A stretch of DNA of 64,000 nucleotides from Adiantum capillus-veneris (taxonomy: Eukaryota; Streptophyta; Polypodiopsida; Polypodiales; Pteridaceae). Positions 10,297 to 23,735 of the stretch are shown piece by piece. Each line of letters begins with the position of its first letter. Positions within the stretch are counted from its first letter, which is position 1. The notes beneath the pieces are model-generated. The model worked only from the letters and a program-made list of their open reading frames with translations. It was not told the DNA's origin and made no database searches. The stretch is taken from positions 14,646,978 to 14,710,977 of the forward strand of contig CM043961.1 in the NCBI GenBank assembly GCA_014529385.2, written 5' to 3'. The translations under genes and the position numbers were made by a program.

Positions 10297-13212
10297 CATG
10301 TGACCAATGGACTAGACAACACATAAAGGAAAAAAACATATTGACTATGTGTTTGACACCACTTTGGAGTAAATAAAAGTACGTAAAAAATTTTGTCGTG
10401 TGAGTATGTTCATAGCTTAATGTCAAATGCTCTCACTAGCAATTCAAATTAGTTCAAAGTGAAAACCACAATAGGAGAGATGGCTGGGTTCATAGCTCAA
10501 AAGATAACATAAAAAAAGAAAAGCAGGGAGGTATTGGGTATACGTACCTAGATGATGTACTGCATTTGACTTATATACGAGTTTGTGTGTGGGGAGAGAG
10601 GTACAAGTAGGGAAAAGATGTAACTATTAAACTTACACCAAATTATAGTTAAAAAATTTAAAATGTGCTAATTTTGGGTTGATGATTGGCCATGAAATAA
10701 AAGAATATGCCATGCTGATTAAGGTATGATAAGTAAACAATGACTTGACATCTAGAGTGGTACAACTGTATATATGAGAACTCAAACTATTACACATAGA
10801 GGAGTGTCGATATCAAAATTAGAAAAGTCAAAGGATCGTAGACACCTGCAAACATATCTTTTGAAGGTAGGGATGAGTTTCAAATCACTACAACAAAAAT
10901 ATGAATCTTGTGAATACAAAAAGCAGCACATGATAATGAGAGTTATTAAACTTAGTCATCACACAAAGTAATATTTGTCCATAGTAAGTGCTTATATTGT
11001 AAGTCCGTGCTTATTAATGCGTCCATGAATGAATTCCATGGATACCCATGCCCTTTTAAATGTAAACACAATATAGTAGAAGGACAAATTTCAAATTTTA
11101 TATATATATATAGTTTTAATGATATGAAATTTGAAGTATTGCAAGAGAATTTATAGATAAATAGTGCCATTGTACTTTCAAAACAAAAAAATAGGTGGTT
11201 TGCAGTTTATCTATTGTTCACCACAATACTACAAAAGTGTTGCACTCGACTACTCAATGAAAATAATCAATTGCAATATGTTATCATTCGCTATGCATTG
11301 TTTATGTCTAGTTTAAACAACAATTAAGAGAAAGAAAATTACGGTTGAGCACAAATGAACTAACCCTGCTAATAGAAACTTAAACTGTCTAGAGCATGGA
11401 TGTGATGTGGTACAAGCTGGCCCAAAGTTGGGATTGGTAGTGTGTGTTTCGGTTGTGTGAGGCTGTAATATGATTGCAAGTTTGTCCAATGTTTGAGTAT
11501 GTGTAGTGATGCGCAATGTGAGGTCATTTTCATGAGCAATTTGAAGTTGTCAAATAGTGTTTTCATTAATTTCGTCGTACACATATGCGGTCACTCGTGT
11601 TGTCTTATAGATGGTTGATTATTTTATTTTATTTGTTTTTTGTGTTAATCAACAAGGCAATCCGCTTCATCTTGTAGATTATTAGGTCAGTGCACAGTGG
11701 TGTAGCAGCCACTATTGTTCAATGAATTGAAGGTGGGCTTGTGCGTGCCAGAGCCACGATAAGGGGGGGGGGGGGGGGGGGACGGGGGAAGAAAAGGGTG
11801 AAGATAGGGAGAAATGAAATGAAATGTTCTATTAACCGTCTTATAATGTGAAATTACATGTGAGAACAAGCTTATACAATCCTTGTGTATCTAATCTAAT
11901 GACTTAATACAAAAAATAAAATGAGTTGTACTGAAGAAGACAACTAAAAGTCTGAAAGCATCGCAAAGAAAAATGCAACATCATCATCATGAATGCTCGA
12001 GGATGCCTGGCATGAGGCGTCGTATGAGAAAGTGTGGCAACGGTCTCGACAGAGCTTCGTCAATGTGTGTCACAGTAAGAGTCTAATTGGGAGGGATAAG
12101 AGAAAAATGAAATAAAATGACGTCTACAGAAGGGCTATGGGACCAACCGATACCATCCTTATGGAGCTAATACAATGTTTGGGTATAAAATAATAGGTCT
12201 TAAAATTAAGCTGGTCCAGAGAATAGTGCAGTGGTAGTTGCAGAGCGTCGCCCATGTCCACCACTATGAGCAGTCGTCCTGGGAGAGAGAGAAGTCTGAA
12301 GGTGGTTCGCCATTATCAGAGGAAGGGTGGCATGAGAGATCACTTCGATAAGAGGTCTGTAGCGTAAAGGGGAAGGTAACGAGGCCACCTTCGAAGCATG
12401 TGTGCACACATCCCAAGATCTGCAGAATGGAAAACCGACCGCTGCATGAGAGAGAAGTGTATGCCAAACCCCAAGAGTTCATTGTTTTTTTTTTTTTTTT
12501 ATTGATTGAGCAATTAAGGACAATGTAATGCATCGTGCTTCTCCCCTTCAGACGATAATTGCATCATCAAGATTCACCAGCATCAAGAATTCATCATCAA
12601 CAAGCGCGATGCACGGATCTGAAGAGAGGGAGATGAAAGGGGAAGAGGGGGAAGGGTCTGTACGCACAAAAATAGAAGATGATGAGCTCGAAGCTCAATG
12701 CGTTCTCTAGAACGAGGACAGAGAGAGTTGAGCTGCGGTAGGAGAGGAAGAAGGCTAGTTGGTAGGAAGCTATTGTTCTGCATGCGCAAGGAAGGGGGCA
12801 GTTGGAGGATAGAACATGCTGTACGACTGTGAATGTACTGATTCTACTGAATCTCGTGGTCACGAAGGCGGCTGAAGCCTGCTGTAGCGGCATGAGTTGG
12901 TAAGGGTGGGAAGAGAGACAGAGTTCAATTGAACTGGTGTCACCACCTAACTCTCTCTAATGGGTGCCACCTAACTCTCTCTAGTCAACTGTCTGCAGTT
13001 GTCGCACCACACTCCCTACCTAACTCTAGCGCCACTTCAGTGGCAGAGAGCGAGTCCACATGGTTGACAAACTTGAGAGTGGTTGTGTGTGTGTGTGCAG
13101 CTACGAGAGGACAACAATTAGTCGTACTACAGATGAGGCCTCCCCTTGTGCAGTTGTGCATGGCGGTTTTTTGTTCAAGAAAGAGAGTGGAGATGGTTGC
13201 TGTGGTTGGTGA

Positions 13213-13274
<62 letters not shown>

Positions 13275-13335
13275 TGTTTGGTTGAGGTTGGCCGATGCCA
13301 TGCATAACACACAAAAAAAGAGTCGGAAAAAGTAG

Positions 13336-13393
<58 letters not shown>

Positions 13394-14363
13394 ACACGGT
13401 CTGAGAGAGAGAGAGAGTGTTGGCAAGCTGCACCTACCAACTCAGACTTTGCTGGCGGTTGCAGGAGAATTGCACCCTCAAAAGGGCAGAAACTAGCGGT
13501 TGGTAGGGGATAGAGTTTCATGGAAGCTGGGGGATGGAGTGGTTAGAGACTAGCTGCTACATGGACGTAGGTGCATGACTACGGCAACAGAAGGTAGGTT
13601 GGGAGTGAGTGGAGACTGGCAACTACATGTAGTTTAGTTTCATGTGGGAAGGAAGAAAAGCGTCCAGTTTGTATGTAGACGTTCTACAGCACAGCTAAAG
13701 CATGCATTTGGGCACCTTTGTGATGCTCGCTCCTCAAAACTTGAGTGTGTTGTTGGCGGACTATAGTTTATGCCGACCCTTGACGACATAGCTAGCCATT
13801 TTTGTACATCCAGTGTGCGCCAGGTCCTTGCCGCCGTCGCTGCTATTTTTCTTCTTCCCAAAGCCGCTTAGAGTTGCTTGCTATGAAGAGAGGGACGACT
13901 TGCTTCCTATGAAGATGACATTCTTACCTCGCTTCTAGGATTAGAAAGGGAAACACAAGAAAAATTTACGCTTCTTCTAACCGACTATCGTTTCATACCC
14001 TTAAAATCGATATATCGATTAATTTTGTTAACGACAATTCTTCTTCTTTTACTTTGCAATGTGATTGGTCGCATGCATCACACCTCTATAATCAGTATGC
14101 TATTATTAACTATAATCCTAATCTTTATGAAACTAGTCTTCACAATATCTAATTAAGCCCTTAATTAAGGTGATTGATTTTTATTTTTTTGTTTAGCTAA
14201 GATGATAACTATCGAATTAAGATAGAAAAACAAACAATCAATTTGACCAACAAAATTGTTTTCAACGGAACGACATAAATAAATAAACTTAGTTGTAGGG
14301 TAGGATTGTTGTCATGATTCTCTAATTTGTGGATGCGATGTCCATATCGCCAAGAACATTTTG
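10297..14363. other. Gene-poor stretch between two related LTRs
   Basis: No frame encodes a recognisable protein. The stretch contains a G run (11763-11781), a long AG run (13216-13271), a GT then GA compound microsatellite (about 13339-13393) and a T run at 12484-12500. If the two flanking LTRs belong to one element, this would be the internal region of a large non-autonomous LTR element. LTR divergence looks high (roughly 10 percent or more by eye), so that element would be old. Confidence 0.45.
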
Positions 14364-14379
14364 TTGGTTCTGATATCAC

Positions 14380-14758
14380 TGCTACAGATGGATGCGCGAT
14401 ACTCATAATAACACAATACATACCATAAAACGATAAATCTGTATACTTGAATCGTCGCACATGCACATAAACAATGACAAACGCTAACAGGGAGAGACAT
14501 AGAGCGAGAGAGAAGACGAACAGGTGCAGATGCGCCTCCTAGAGTGGAGTGCCACACCGGTACGGCAAGAGGGAGGGAGAAGATGGAGAAGAATAGACAC
14601 AGGCACTGGGTGCAATCTCCCCCCGTGCAAGAGTGAGCATTTTCCTCTTGCACGTATTTATTTATAGATTTCTTAAATGCCCAAAAATGAGTACAAACTG
14701 GCTTTCCGATCATATATGGCCAAAGCTCATAAAGAACACTTGAATAATAAAATATACA
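14380..14758 (-). mobile_element. LTR, copy 2 (379 bp), with primer-binding site to its left
   Basis: TG...CA boundaries match the copy at 9630-10022. Immediately left, the minus strand reads TGATATCAGAACC, close to the plant iMet primer site TGGTATCAGAGC. That sets the element on the minus strand with this as its 5' LTR. Right flank TAAAA does not match the left flank of the other copy (CTATG). Confidence 0.7.
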
Positions 14759-14844
14759 TAAAATATAATATCCTTTTGCATAATCCATTATTTGCTAATG
14801 CTTTTGCCACCTGTCAGCTGCAATAAATGGATACATATCAATTA

Positions 14845-17800
14845 CATGACAGTACGAGTGCAGACTAAGTATAAGTCTGTGGCAAAGAAATTGAAACCAG
14901 TGGCATTACCTCTACCAAAAGATTGCACAAATAAGATGGAGAAAGCTGCTTTGCAACCTAGCCTTCATGACCCAAGCAAGATTGGACACATGTTCACACA
15001 GAATTCTTTGAATGAGCTAAAGGTTGGGTGCGAGGACAGTTTGACAAAATCTGAAAAGGTATGCTTTGAAGACATGCTTGCCAAACACGGAAAAGATTTT
15101 TCATTTGAGCCGCATGAGTAGCGTGTGTTGATCCATCCATTGTTGCTCATATGGTGATCTTCACTATCCCTCATGTACCTTGGAACTTGAGGTTTATTCC
15201 AATTTCAAAGGCCCATTTGATAAAACTCATTGAATTGCTTAATGAAAAGATCAAGATGGGTATCTTGGAGCCTTCTTGTGCTCCGTATTCAAATAGGTGG
15301 TTCACAGTTCCGAAGAAAAATGGTTCTTTACGCTTTATTCAGGATATGCAACCTGTAAATAAGGTGAAAATTAGAAATGTGGGTACACGGCCAGTTGTAG
15401 ATGAATTTGCAGAGGCATTTGCACGAAGGGCAATATATTATATGGGAGATTTGTACTCAGGGTATGGTCAGTTCCAACTAGCAATGGAAAGCAAGGACCT
15501 GACTACCATGAGGAAACCTTTGGGCCTGGTAAGGATGTGCACCTTATCTCAAGGAGCAGCTAATTCAGTTGCACATATAATGAATGGTATGAACAAAGTC
15601 CTACGTGACTTCATACCTCAAACTACAATGCCTTTCCTTGATGGTGTGCCAATCAAAGGATGTTATGTAAGTGATATAGATGTGGCTCTGGACTTGAGGG
15701 GGTGCCGCAAGTATGTGGCAAAACATATCAATGATTGGATAATATCTTGTCAAGGTTGGAAGAGGTGAACCTTACCTTGTCTGGCCAAAAGTCAGTGTTT
15801 GGTATGAATGAAGTTCTTATTGTGGGACATATGTGTGGGCCACATGGTAGAAGGCCTTGTCTTGCAAAGATTGATGTAATTCAGAGAATGAAAGCAAAAT
15901 GTATAAAGGTCACTGAGGTTCAAAGGTTCTTGGGTGCATGCGTGTTTTATGTTATCTGGATTCCTCATTATGCACATGCAATAGAGCCTTTGTATCAAGT
16001 TTTGAGAAAGAACCAAAAGTTTCAATGGGAAAAAATGCATACACATTCCATGAGAAAATTAAAGAAGTTGCTGCTTATGTCTCCAACTTTGAGGAAAGCA
16101 AACTATGAATGTGGAAGATATGTAATTGTGACAGTGGATACTAGCCCCATAGGATTATATGGGCGATTGGCCAAGATGATGATGATGGCAAGCAATATGT
16201 GGTGAGATTTGGAAAAAAAGTCCTAAGTGCTTCTCAATGCAACTATCCACAGGTAAGAAGAGAGTTATGGGGAGTAGTCCCATCTTTGAAATGTGACAAA
16301 GAGTATTTGATAGGAGAAAATGTAATAGTGGAGACTGATTATCTACCTTTTCTTGGAATGATCACAAGCTGCTCAACTCGTGACATTGCTATGTTAAGAT
16401 GCATTGCCTACATAAAGTCCTTGAATCCAAAATTCAAGCATATTGCAGGGAAAGATAATCCAGTTGTGGATATGCTTTGAAGACCAGGGTATGCAAATGA
16501 AGAACACATGGTTGCCGAGGGTGATGATGTAGGCACACAATTCTATAGTATCTAACCATGCCAAGGGTGATCATGTTTGTCCATCAAATGCACTTGAGTC
16601 ATTTACAGAGGACCTATATCAAGGTGATTGGTTGCTCATTAGACGCTATCTAAGCACTTTGAAAAGGCAAGAAGGGTGGGCTGATTAAGAGTTCAAAAGA
16701 ATAAGGAGAAAGACTTATGGATACTTTTTGAAATATGGGTACTTATGAAAGCATCCAAAACAAAGAAATGGAAAGCCCTTGAGAGTTGTGAATGATAAGG
16801 ATGCTCAAAATGAGCTTATGAAAAAGTTTCATGAGAGTCTTTATGTTGGACATAGAGGTGTATGGTCCACCTTTACTAAAATGAAAGAGAGGTATTGGCG
16901 GAAAGGTATGTATATAAAGATGTATCTCACTTTGTGGAGTCTTGCAAAACCTGTCAAATGTATTCAAATGTACGTCATCATGATGGGTTGCACCCTACTT
17001 ACCCATTGGACATGCACTATAAGTGGGTAGTAGATCTCGTTACAATGTCATTGGGCTTATGGAAAATGAGATACATAGTGCTTGCATGGCAAGATTCAAC
17101 CAACCAAGTTGAAGGTCGTGCTCTAACAATAAGAAGCACAGAAGGGGTATGTAACTTCTTCTTGGATGATGTAATTAGTCTTTATGGCTGTGTTGGGAAA
17201 ATAACAGCAGACAAGGGTGAGTTGGATGCTGACAAAGCAAGGGATTTTTTCTCTAGGTTGGGCATTAAACTTGCTCTCACTACTACATATAATCCTGAGG
17301 GAAATGCTAAATTAGAGTGTGGGCATCCTCCTATTATTAAAGCTTTGGCTAAGGCCTACAAAGGTAAAATGGGAGAGTGGCCTAGGTTATTACCTTATGC
17401 TTTATGGACTGATCGTACAACTCATAGCTCAATTACTGGTTATATGACTTTTGAGTTGATGTATGGTCAGAAACCTACAATGCCAATTGAGGATGTAATT
17501 CCCACATGGAATGTATTGCCTCGGGAAGATGGAATGAGTAGGGAAGACCTTCTTGCTTTGTGCATACAACAGTTAGAAAGAAGGCCTCAAGATATTGAGA
17601 TTGTAGTAGCACGATTGGAAGATGCAAGGTTAAAGAATAAGGACAGATTTGATAAAAGGCATAGGCTTAGACCTAAAGCTATTGAGGAAGGTGATTGGGT
17701 GTTGGTGTGTGACATTAGTCTTGAAAACCACATTCAACAATAAGAAAGCTTTCAAAGAGATGGTTTGGTCCTTATGTGGTTCAACATGTACATGGGAATG

Positions 17801-18036
17801 CAACTTATACCTTGCATGAATTAGATGGGACAAAAATGAAGATGCCCATTGCAAGAAAAATAATAAAGTTATTCAAAAGAAGAGGTGATACACATTCCTT
17901 TGATTCACAAGAAAGTTAGAAAGAAGGCTCTGATGAAAATGTTATGGATGCGGATGATGAACAAGAGGATGATGCGTTAGACTTTGCTGGAAGTGATGAT
18001 GAGATCAATATGTATGTTGAATTAAATGAAGATTGA
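14845..18036 (+). pseudogene. Ty3-type retroelement pol, 5' truncated and broken
   Basis: Homology starts abruptly in the pre-RT linker (KYKSVAKKLKPVA at about 14,862), with gag and protease missing. RT: FTIPHVPWNLRFIPI, GILEPS.APYSNRWF, FIQDMQPVNK, GDLYSGYGQFQLAM, then PFLDGVPIKG at about 15,630. The usual catalytic pair is FLDD, so the second Asp is Gly. RNase H follows in two more frames (IVTVDTSP at about 16,125; IKSLNPKFKHIAGKDN to 16,480). Integrase runs about 16,780-17,743, with VVDLVTM, TADKGE and PEGNAKLE giving the D, D and E of the core. An acidic tail ends at 18,034-18,036. Frame changes near 15,760, 16,200 and 17,743, and a stop near 15,120, show it is inactive. The left break lies close to the LTR at 14,758. 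Confidence 0.85.
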
Positions 18037-18099
18037 ACCTGCAAAAGATATTTTTGGCACATGTTGGAGGATGTGCAAGTTTAGAGGGGGTGGATTTCG

Positions 18100-19030
18100 T
18101 GACATGGCATGTGCATAATATGAAAGCTAAAATATCTACCTCACTCTTAATGCTTTTGTTATTTGGGATAGAATGCTATAATGTACATAGTGTGATATAT
18201 GCAAAAATAGATGCCATGGTTGCAGTCGTGTACATACCTTGCCGGGCGGGTGAGGCCCTAGACGTGGCACTATGGAATGATTTTTTCACATAAATATATG
18301 TATATTTTTCTTTAGAAATGTACAAATGTCAAGTGTATTGAAGTGGCATGCTCGTTTTTCCTAGAAAGTTGAATGCGGGCAATCTCGGTCAAAGATAGCA
18401 GGTTTCATATGCGAGCATAAAATACATGCCCAAAGTTCTTAACAAGTGATAAAATGAGGTTCAAAATGAAATTTTAGCCCAATGGGATTTTTCCCAATTG
18501 ATGTGTGCTTTTTACGGAACAAAAAGGGGCATTTTTGGGCTAAAAATGGCTTAAAATGGTCAAAAATAGCTCAAAATGCCACATCGGAGATGGTTTCGTC
18601 TTTGCTACTTTAGAGCAAAGAATGAGCTCATTTGGATACATGAGTAAGGAGATACAACCGTTCCTTTAAAGGGTGCTAGTGCAGTCCTGTGCTGCTTCCA
18701 CTACATGGTTGAGGTTGTGAGGCCTCCAATTAGGGTTTCACCTCCTCAAATAACTACTTGGGCTTCTCCAATGAAGTACTTAAGCTTCCATGAAATGGTC
18801 ACAACCGAAGAATCAAAGCGTAAATTTAGGGTTTTTAACAGGTCGAATGAGCATTGCATCTGTGCAATTGGGAGCGAGGTTACACCTAATCTTCACACAC
18901 CTCAAGAGTTTTGAGTTAAAGGCTTGGTTCTTTTTCAAAGTGGAGATTTCATGGCTGGAGTTTTGCTCTTTTTTAGTGTGTTTTTAGCTTCAAATCATCT
19001 ACGCCTTGCTTGATTTTGCTATGAATCCTC
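18100..19030 (+). mobile_element. Probable 3' LTR of the Ty3 remnant (right end uncertain)
   Basis: A polypurine tract (TTAGAGGGGGTGGA, 18081-18094) follows the pol end and is followed by TGACATGGCATG, a plausible LTR start. No second LTR copy exists in the window, so the right end is a guess. No recognisable protein is encoded here; the frame at 18,705-18,914 is probably chance. Confidence 0.4.
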
Positions 19031-19059
19031 ACAGTCAGAGGCCCGACGCTTTCCTAGTC

Positions 19060-19830
19060 GCATTGCGTACTTCTTGACAACGCATGCACGACCTTTGCTC
19101 TCAGGTCTCTCGACACTACATACTAAACACTTGGACTAAAGTGCTAGATGAATTAAAAGATAGAGTCATTAGCATGCTGCATGACGAGTTTCCCGTGTCA
19201 AGTCGGGATGAGCGCTTCAATGAAGACTAGATGAAGGTGCGGATGCTCGAATACTGCAAGCACAAGCTTTGTGAAGTTCAAAAATCAATAAAGCATGGGT
19301 GGAATAGGCTAGATTGACTGGCCAAACAAGATTGAAAGAATGCAAAGCGAGCAGTGCGTGAGAATTCGGACAAGTGGAAGCAACAAAAGGAGGCATCCAA
19401 AGCACGAGTAGAGGCAGGGAGCTCACACCACTTAGGGAGCAGCGGGTGAGCATCATTTGAGGGCGATTTTGTTAGTGTTTTTGCATTTCCCTTTAGGTTT
19501 GGTAGTTATTGATGATTGTACTTTTAAATTCTAACATAACGTATTCTTTGTATGTTTTGAACAGTGGTGATGACAAGACGTGACCCCACACCGTACGAGC
19601 GCAAGTATGCGGGCAGAAAGGGCTTACACGCCCTTATGGACATTCTCAGCTCTTGCACTGGCATGGTTAGTATTTCACTTTACTCTCTTACATTTGTTGT
19701 ATTTTAATGACAAGCTAAGAAAACAGATTGTTTTGTAATTATATGTTTATACTTACAGAAAGTCTTATTGTTTTTCCTGCAGAATCCGACAAATACTCCG
19801 CTTGGACGCGATAAGACGTCTGACTAGACG
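19060..19830 (+). pseudogene. Plant transposase-24-like (Ptta/En-Spm accessory protein) remnant
   Basis: A frame around 19,140-19,447 reads DELKDRVISMLHDEFPVSSRDERFNED, then KHGWNRLD, then RENSDKWKQQKEASKARVEAGSSHHLGSSG. This matches the layout I know from the plant transposase-24 group: an acidic helix, spaced Trp and Lys, then a His-Gly-Ser block. TAG/TGA codons replace several likely Trp codons. A GTGAGC donor at 19,448 and an acceptor near 19,565 join to PTPYERKYAGRKGLHALMDILSSC (19,575-19,665). A further intron with a CTGCAG acceptor near 19,782 leads to NPTNTPLGRDKTSD. It is probably a relic of a CACTA-type element or a gene derived from one. Confidence 0.5.
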
Positions 19831-20317
19831 ACGTCAATCTAGCTGTAGCCAGATAGCAGTAGTTTTCTTTTGTCATAGCATGTGTATATGATAACGTGTG
19901 TACGTCATTTTTGTAACTATTGGTCAACGATGTACTTTCTCAAGAATGACAATTGTGTTGTAGGTATTACATCAAATGATTTTGCCTATGATGTGTATAA
20001 TTTTTTCATTGTATTGCTTGGTGTTTGGTACTAAAATAACAAGATGCATTTCCTCTTTAAAGAAGGAACTCTTTCTAGAATTATTGTAAATGGGAAGCTT
20101 TTTTATGGCATTCATGTCGGCAGATCTATTAAACGAGGCTACCCTTTGATTCCTTTGCTTTTTGTTATAGCCATTCATCCTTTTTCTAATTACTTCAAAC
20201 TAAAGTTGAACTGGGTCATCTTAAAGGGTTGTAGATTCATAGTGAGCATGTTATTGCCTTGGATTTTCCAATTTAGTTTCCTTTTTACAAGCAAACACTA
20301 CTGATATTGGTAAATGT
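19831..20317. other. Short stretch without gene
   Basis: About 490 bp of AT-rich sequence between the transposase remnant and the 5' LTR of the copia element; nothing recognisable. Confidence 0.5.
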
Positions 20318-20542
20318 TGTTACCATATACATGTGGTAGTGATGTGTGTGAACACACTAGGACCACCGGGGCATTTTTTCCCTCTTTAGGAGGTTTTTTC
20401 CCCGTGCATTGTATATACGCCATCACTCTAGGGCTATCTATCTTTTCATTGCACACCAAGTAACACACTCTCTATTGTATGCCTTGAGCTTTCTTCGTCT
20501 TCTCCAAGCTGTGTATGTTTCTTTGCAACCCTAATTCCAATA
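20318..20542 (+). repeat. Copia 5' LTR (225 bp)
   Basis: Starts TGTTACCA and ends CCAATA, where the other copies have CCAACA. It matches 63,209-63,423 throughout and the right part of 37,539-37,703. The primer-binding site lies three bases downstream. Confidence 0.85.
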
Positions 20543-21000
20543 ATTGGTATCAGAGCAGGTTACATCCTTTTGGGCTTAGTCGTTCGTGAGCTGCTCCAGT
20601 ACACGCCTATTCACTTTCTCCGATTACAATGAGGTGAGAGCTATCATTTAACGAGCAGCAAAAAGCGAGCAAGGGACAAAAAGCGAGCAAAGAAAACCAA
20701 GGAAGAGAGAAAAGATTGACAATTCTTTGAAAACTTATGGCAAGAAAATATAAAGCAAAGTGATACATTTTATGATTCTTGAGACTTTACCGTCTTATCC
20801 ATGACCTCGTGTAAAGCATTTGCTTAAAATATACACATCCAATCCCCCCATCCCTCCATACTAATCCCCCCATCCCTCCAAGTATGGGGAAACATATCTC
20901 TTATGATTTGTTTGTTGCAAAAATAACAAGTCAAAGGGTCATTGTGGCTTTCTAAAGCAATAAGAAAGTGATAAAATTGTTAGGTTGAGTTTAACTAGAA

Positions 21001-21378
21001 TCAATGTTCACAAAAGGACTGCCTCAACTTAGCCTTGAGTTGGTTGAAAATCGAGACTAGCTGGTTACAAACCATGGTAAAGGGAAGAAAATCGGCGGTG
21101 AAATATGTGAGAAAATAGTTTAAAAATCCTCCAAATTTTAAAAATTTTGCTAGTATTTCCAGTTTGCTTCTTTGCGAGGAGGAATCTTGGCCACCAATGT
21201 TCAAGACAGATGTGTCTCAACTTAGCTTTGAGCGGACTAAAAATCGAGATTAGCCAATCACAACAAGCAATGGTAAGGGGAAAAATCAATAAAATATATG
21301 AGAAAATAGTTCTAAATCCTTCAAGTTTGAAAATTTCTACTAGTAGTTCCAATTTGCATCTTTACATGCAGGACGCTC
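21001..21378. repeat. Tandem duplication, units of about 195 and 180 bp
   Basis: Both units start near AATGTTCA, continue with CTCAACTTAGC.TTGAG and end with TTCCA.TTTGC.TCTTT.C. Short frames on the minus strand mirror the duplication but look non-coding. Confidence 0.75.
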
Positions 21379-21420
21379 GGCTGCTTAGGAAAATAGACTT
21401 TCTCGAACACTGACGACCGC

Positions 21421-21570
<150 letters not shown>

Positions 21571-22067
21571 GAATATACTAGAACTATGCAAGGTGAAGCT
21601 TTCACTTTGGCATTCTAAAACAACAGAATTCAAGAAAAGTCGAGACATGTCAAGGATGTGAAATGAAAGGTGAAATGAAATATCCATTCCATATTTTAAA
21701 ACCAAAATAACATTTAAGGTAAATTTCAATTGCCAGTGAAAACATTGAAAGTATCACTAAAATCATTGAAACTATGCTTAACTCAACTCATCGCTAAGGC
21801 TTCTTTTGTGAGTTTTGCCAAATAAATAAATAAATAAATTGTGCTTGTCTTGACACAAGCATAATATCTATTTTGGTCTCGTAAAATACACCTATGTTTA
21901 ATGCTTGTATATGTATTTAGACATAGTTATACATTTCTCATTGTGTACACTAGTGTGTTAAACCATATCTAATTATATTCAAAAAATCATATGTTACCTA
22001 AAACTATTGTATCATCACTGAAATTTAGCATTTATGATGCATGCTGCAAAGCCTAAAGGGGACCTTC

Positions 22068-22075
<8 letters not shown>

Positions 22076-22107
<32 letters not shown>
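22076..22107. repeat. AG microsatellite
   Basis: A GA run inside the TIR element. Confidence 0.9.
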
Positions 22108-22109
<2 letters not shown>

Positions 22110-23451
22110 TTATTATGAGAGAGCATACAATGCTCTAGACAAATGAATTGAAATACCATCTATGATTGTTTTTCAAAGTAACAACCACGATTGGTAGCAT
22201 CATATAGATTTACCTACTTCGTTCTCACTTTCCCAATAGCATCAAATCCTTGTTATATTCTCTTTATAATTTAATGATTATCTCCACTTGCCAAGCCATT
22301 ATGCTCCTTATGATTCTATGAAGCGTGCAAAGTATGTGTGAAGCTAATAGAGCATGTGTAAATTGAAATCGATTAGTTTGGATGATAACAAATGAGTGCG
22401 AATTTACGAGCAATTAGTATAAATCGATACTTAATGTGATATATGTTAAAAAATTTTGCCTTTGTATAGGTAAAAAGGTGATTTGTGTTTTAGTGTTGTG
22501 AATTCTTTTATATCGATGAAACACTAAAGACAAGAAGATTCTATAAATGTGTAGCTACACTAGCTACATGTTGAATTCAAGAGTGCAAGATTAAGTAGCA
22601 CAGATTATCACTAATAATTTTGCATAAGGGTGTTTCACATATTTGTGACCTTGGGTCCCAACGTAGGTATGCTCATTCCTTTAAAAAGAAGAGCTTATAT
22701 ATGTTATATGATAAAATGATCAAGAAAAGGATTGCTTCCTGGCCCTTTTGTTGATGTGCAATCAAGATAATACATAACAATTCAAAAGATAAAATAATAG
22801 AATTACTTGTCTTGAGATGCAAGCAATGACTATTTCTACTCCATGCACAAGACATTTACTATGTGGGTGAGAAAAATTGAGGTATTACATGAAAAAATTG
22901 AGACAAGAAAAATACTTGTGACAATGGTCAAATATTCTCATTGGAATAGCGTTTGCGAACGCAAGTTTGAAGTGTTGAATTTAGTGATTAAAGTTTTAAA
23001 GCTTTTATGCTCAATTACTTGTAGATACCTGGTAGGTTGTTTATTTTATTAGGCTGAATCTTGGTAGATTCCCATTCCAATGTCTTCTCCCAGCAAGCGG
23101 CACAGGAAGCAAAACCACATCTGAAGGTTTGACCTCAAGCTCTTCTTGTTGCGTAGAGGGTCCCTCAGCTAACCATCTCGCCACGCTGAGCTTAGTGCCT
23201 TACTGTCCAATAAGCCATTATAAAAATAAGCAAATCGCCTTTCCCTTTCTCTTGCGTCTCCCCCTTCTCTGCATTTCGATGCGCATCCCCCTCCCCCTTT
23301 TTTTCTCTTACGCCCCCCGTCCCTGCGTGTTGGCCTCCTCTTTTCCCTCTTGTGGCTCACGAATGCAACACCATCGCTGATTGTATGAGATGAGAGAGAG
23401 GGAATCTACTTAAATTCTCCTCTCCGTTTCTATGTCTAAGACATACTTGTG

Positions 23452-23660
23452 CTCATACAATGAATGGATCCCGAAAGCAACGTCTTCACAAGGCCTTCTC
23501 AAATAGCGTTTCGAAACGCAAGTTGGAAAGGTCCGGTTGATGAAGCAAGATTTTACGCTCACTGGCACTCATACAGCGAGCATCTTTGCTTAGCAAAGTC
23601 TTCACCAGGCCCTGGCAAATAGCGTTTCGAAACGCAAGCTAGACGAGCCTGGTGAAGGGT
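23452..23660. repeat. Paired palindrome units (GCGTTTCGAAACGC)
   Basis: The perfect 14-base palindrome GCGTTTCGAAACGC occurs at 23,506-23,519 and 23,622-23,635, both within AAATAGCGTTTCGAAACGCAAG. The second is enclosed by longer arms, CTTCACCAGGC (23,600-23,610) and GCCTGGTGAAG (23,647-23,657). The first has decayed arms. The 116-base spacing and shared CTCATACA text show a tandem duplication. A variant, GCGTTTGCGAACGC, lies near 22,949. Confidence 0.8.
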
Positions 23661-23694
23661 CTGCCCAAGCCACGAGGCATTGATTGGGGGGGGG

Positions 23695-23699
<5 letters not shown>

Positions 23700-23733
<34 letters not shown>
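23700..23733. repeat. AG microsatellite
   Basis: An AG run immediately after a G run, next to the palindrome pair. Confidence 0.9.

Positions 23734-23735
<2 letters not shown>

Noticed and set aside
9630-14758. One complete non-autonomous LTR element
   Set aside because: Two related LTRs in a consistent orientation suggest it, but there is no matching target duplication and no clear polypurine tract next to 10,022. It was left as a possibility in the LTR entries.
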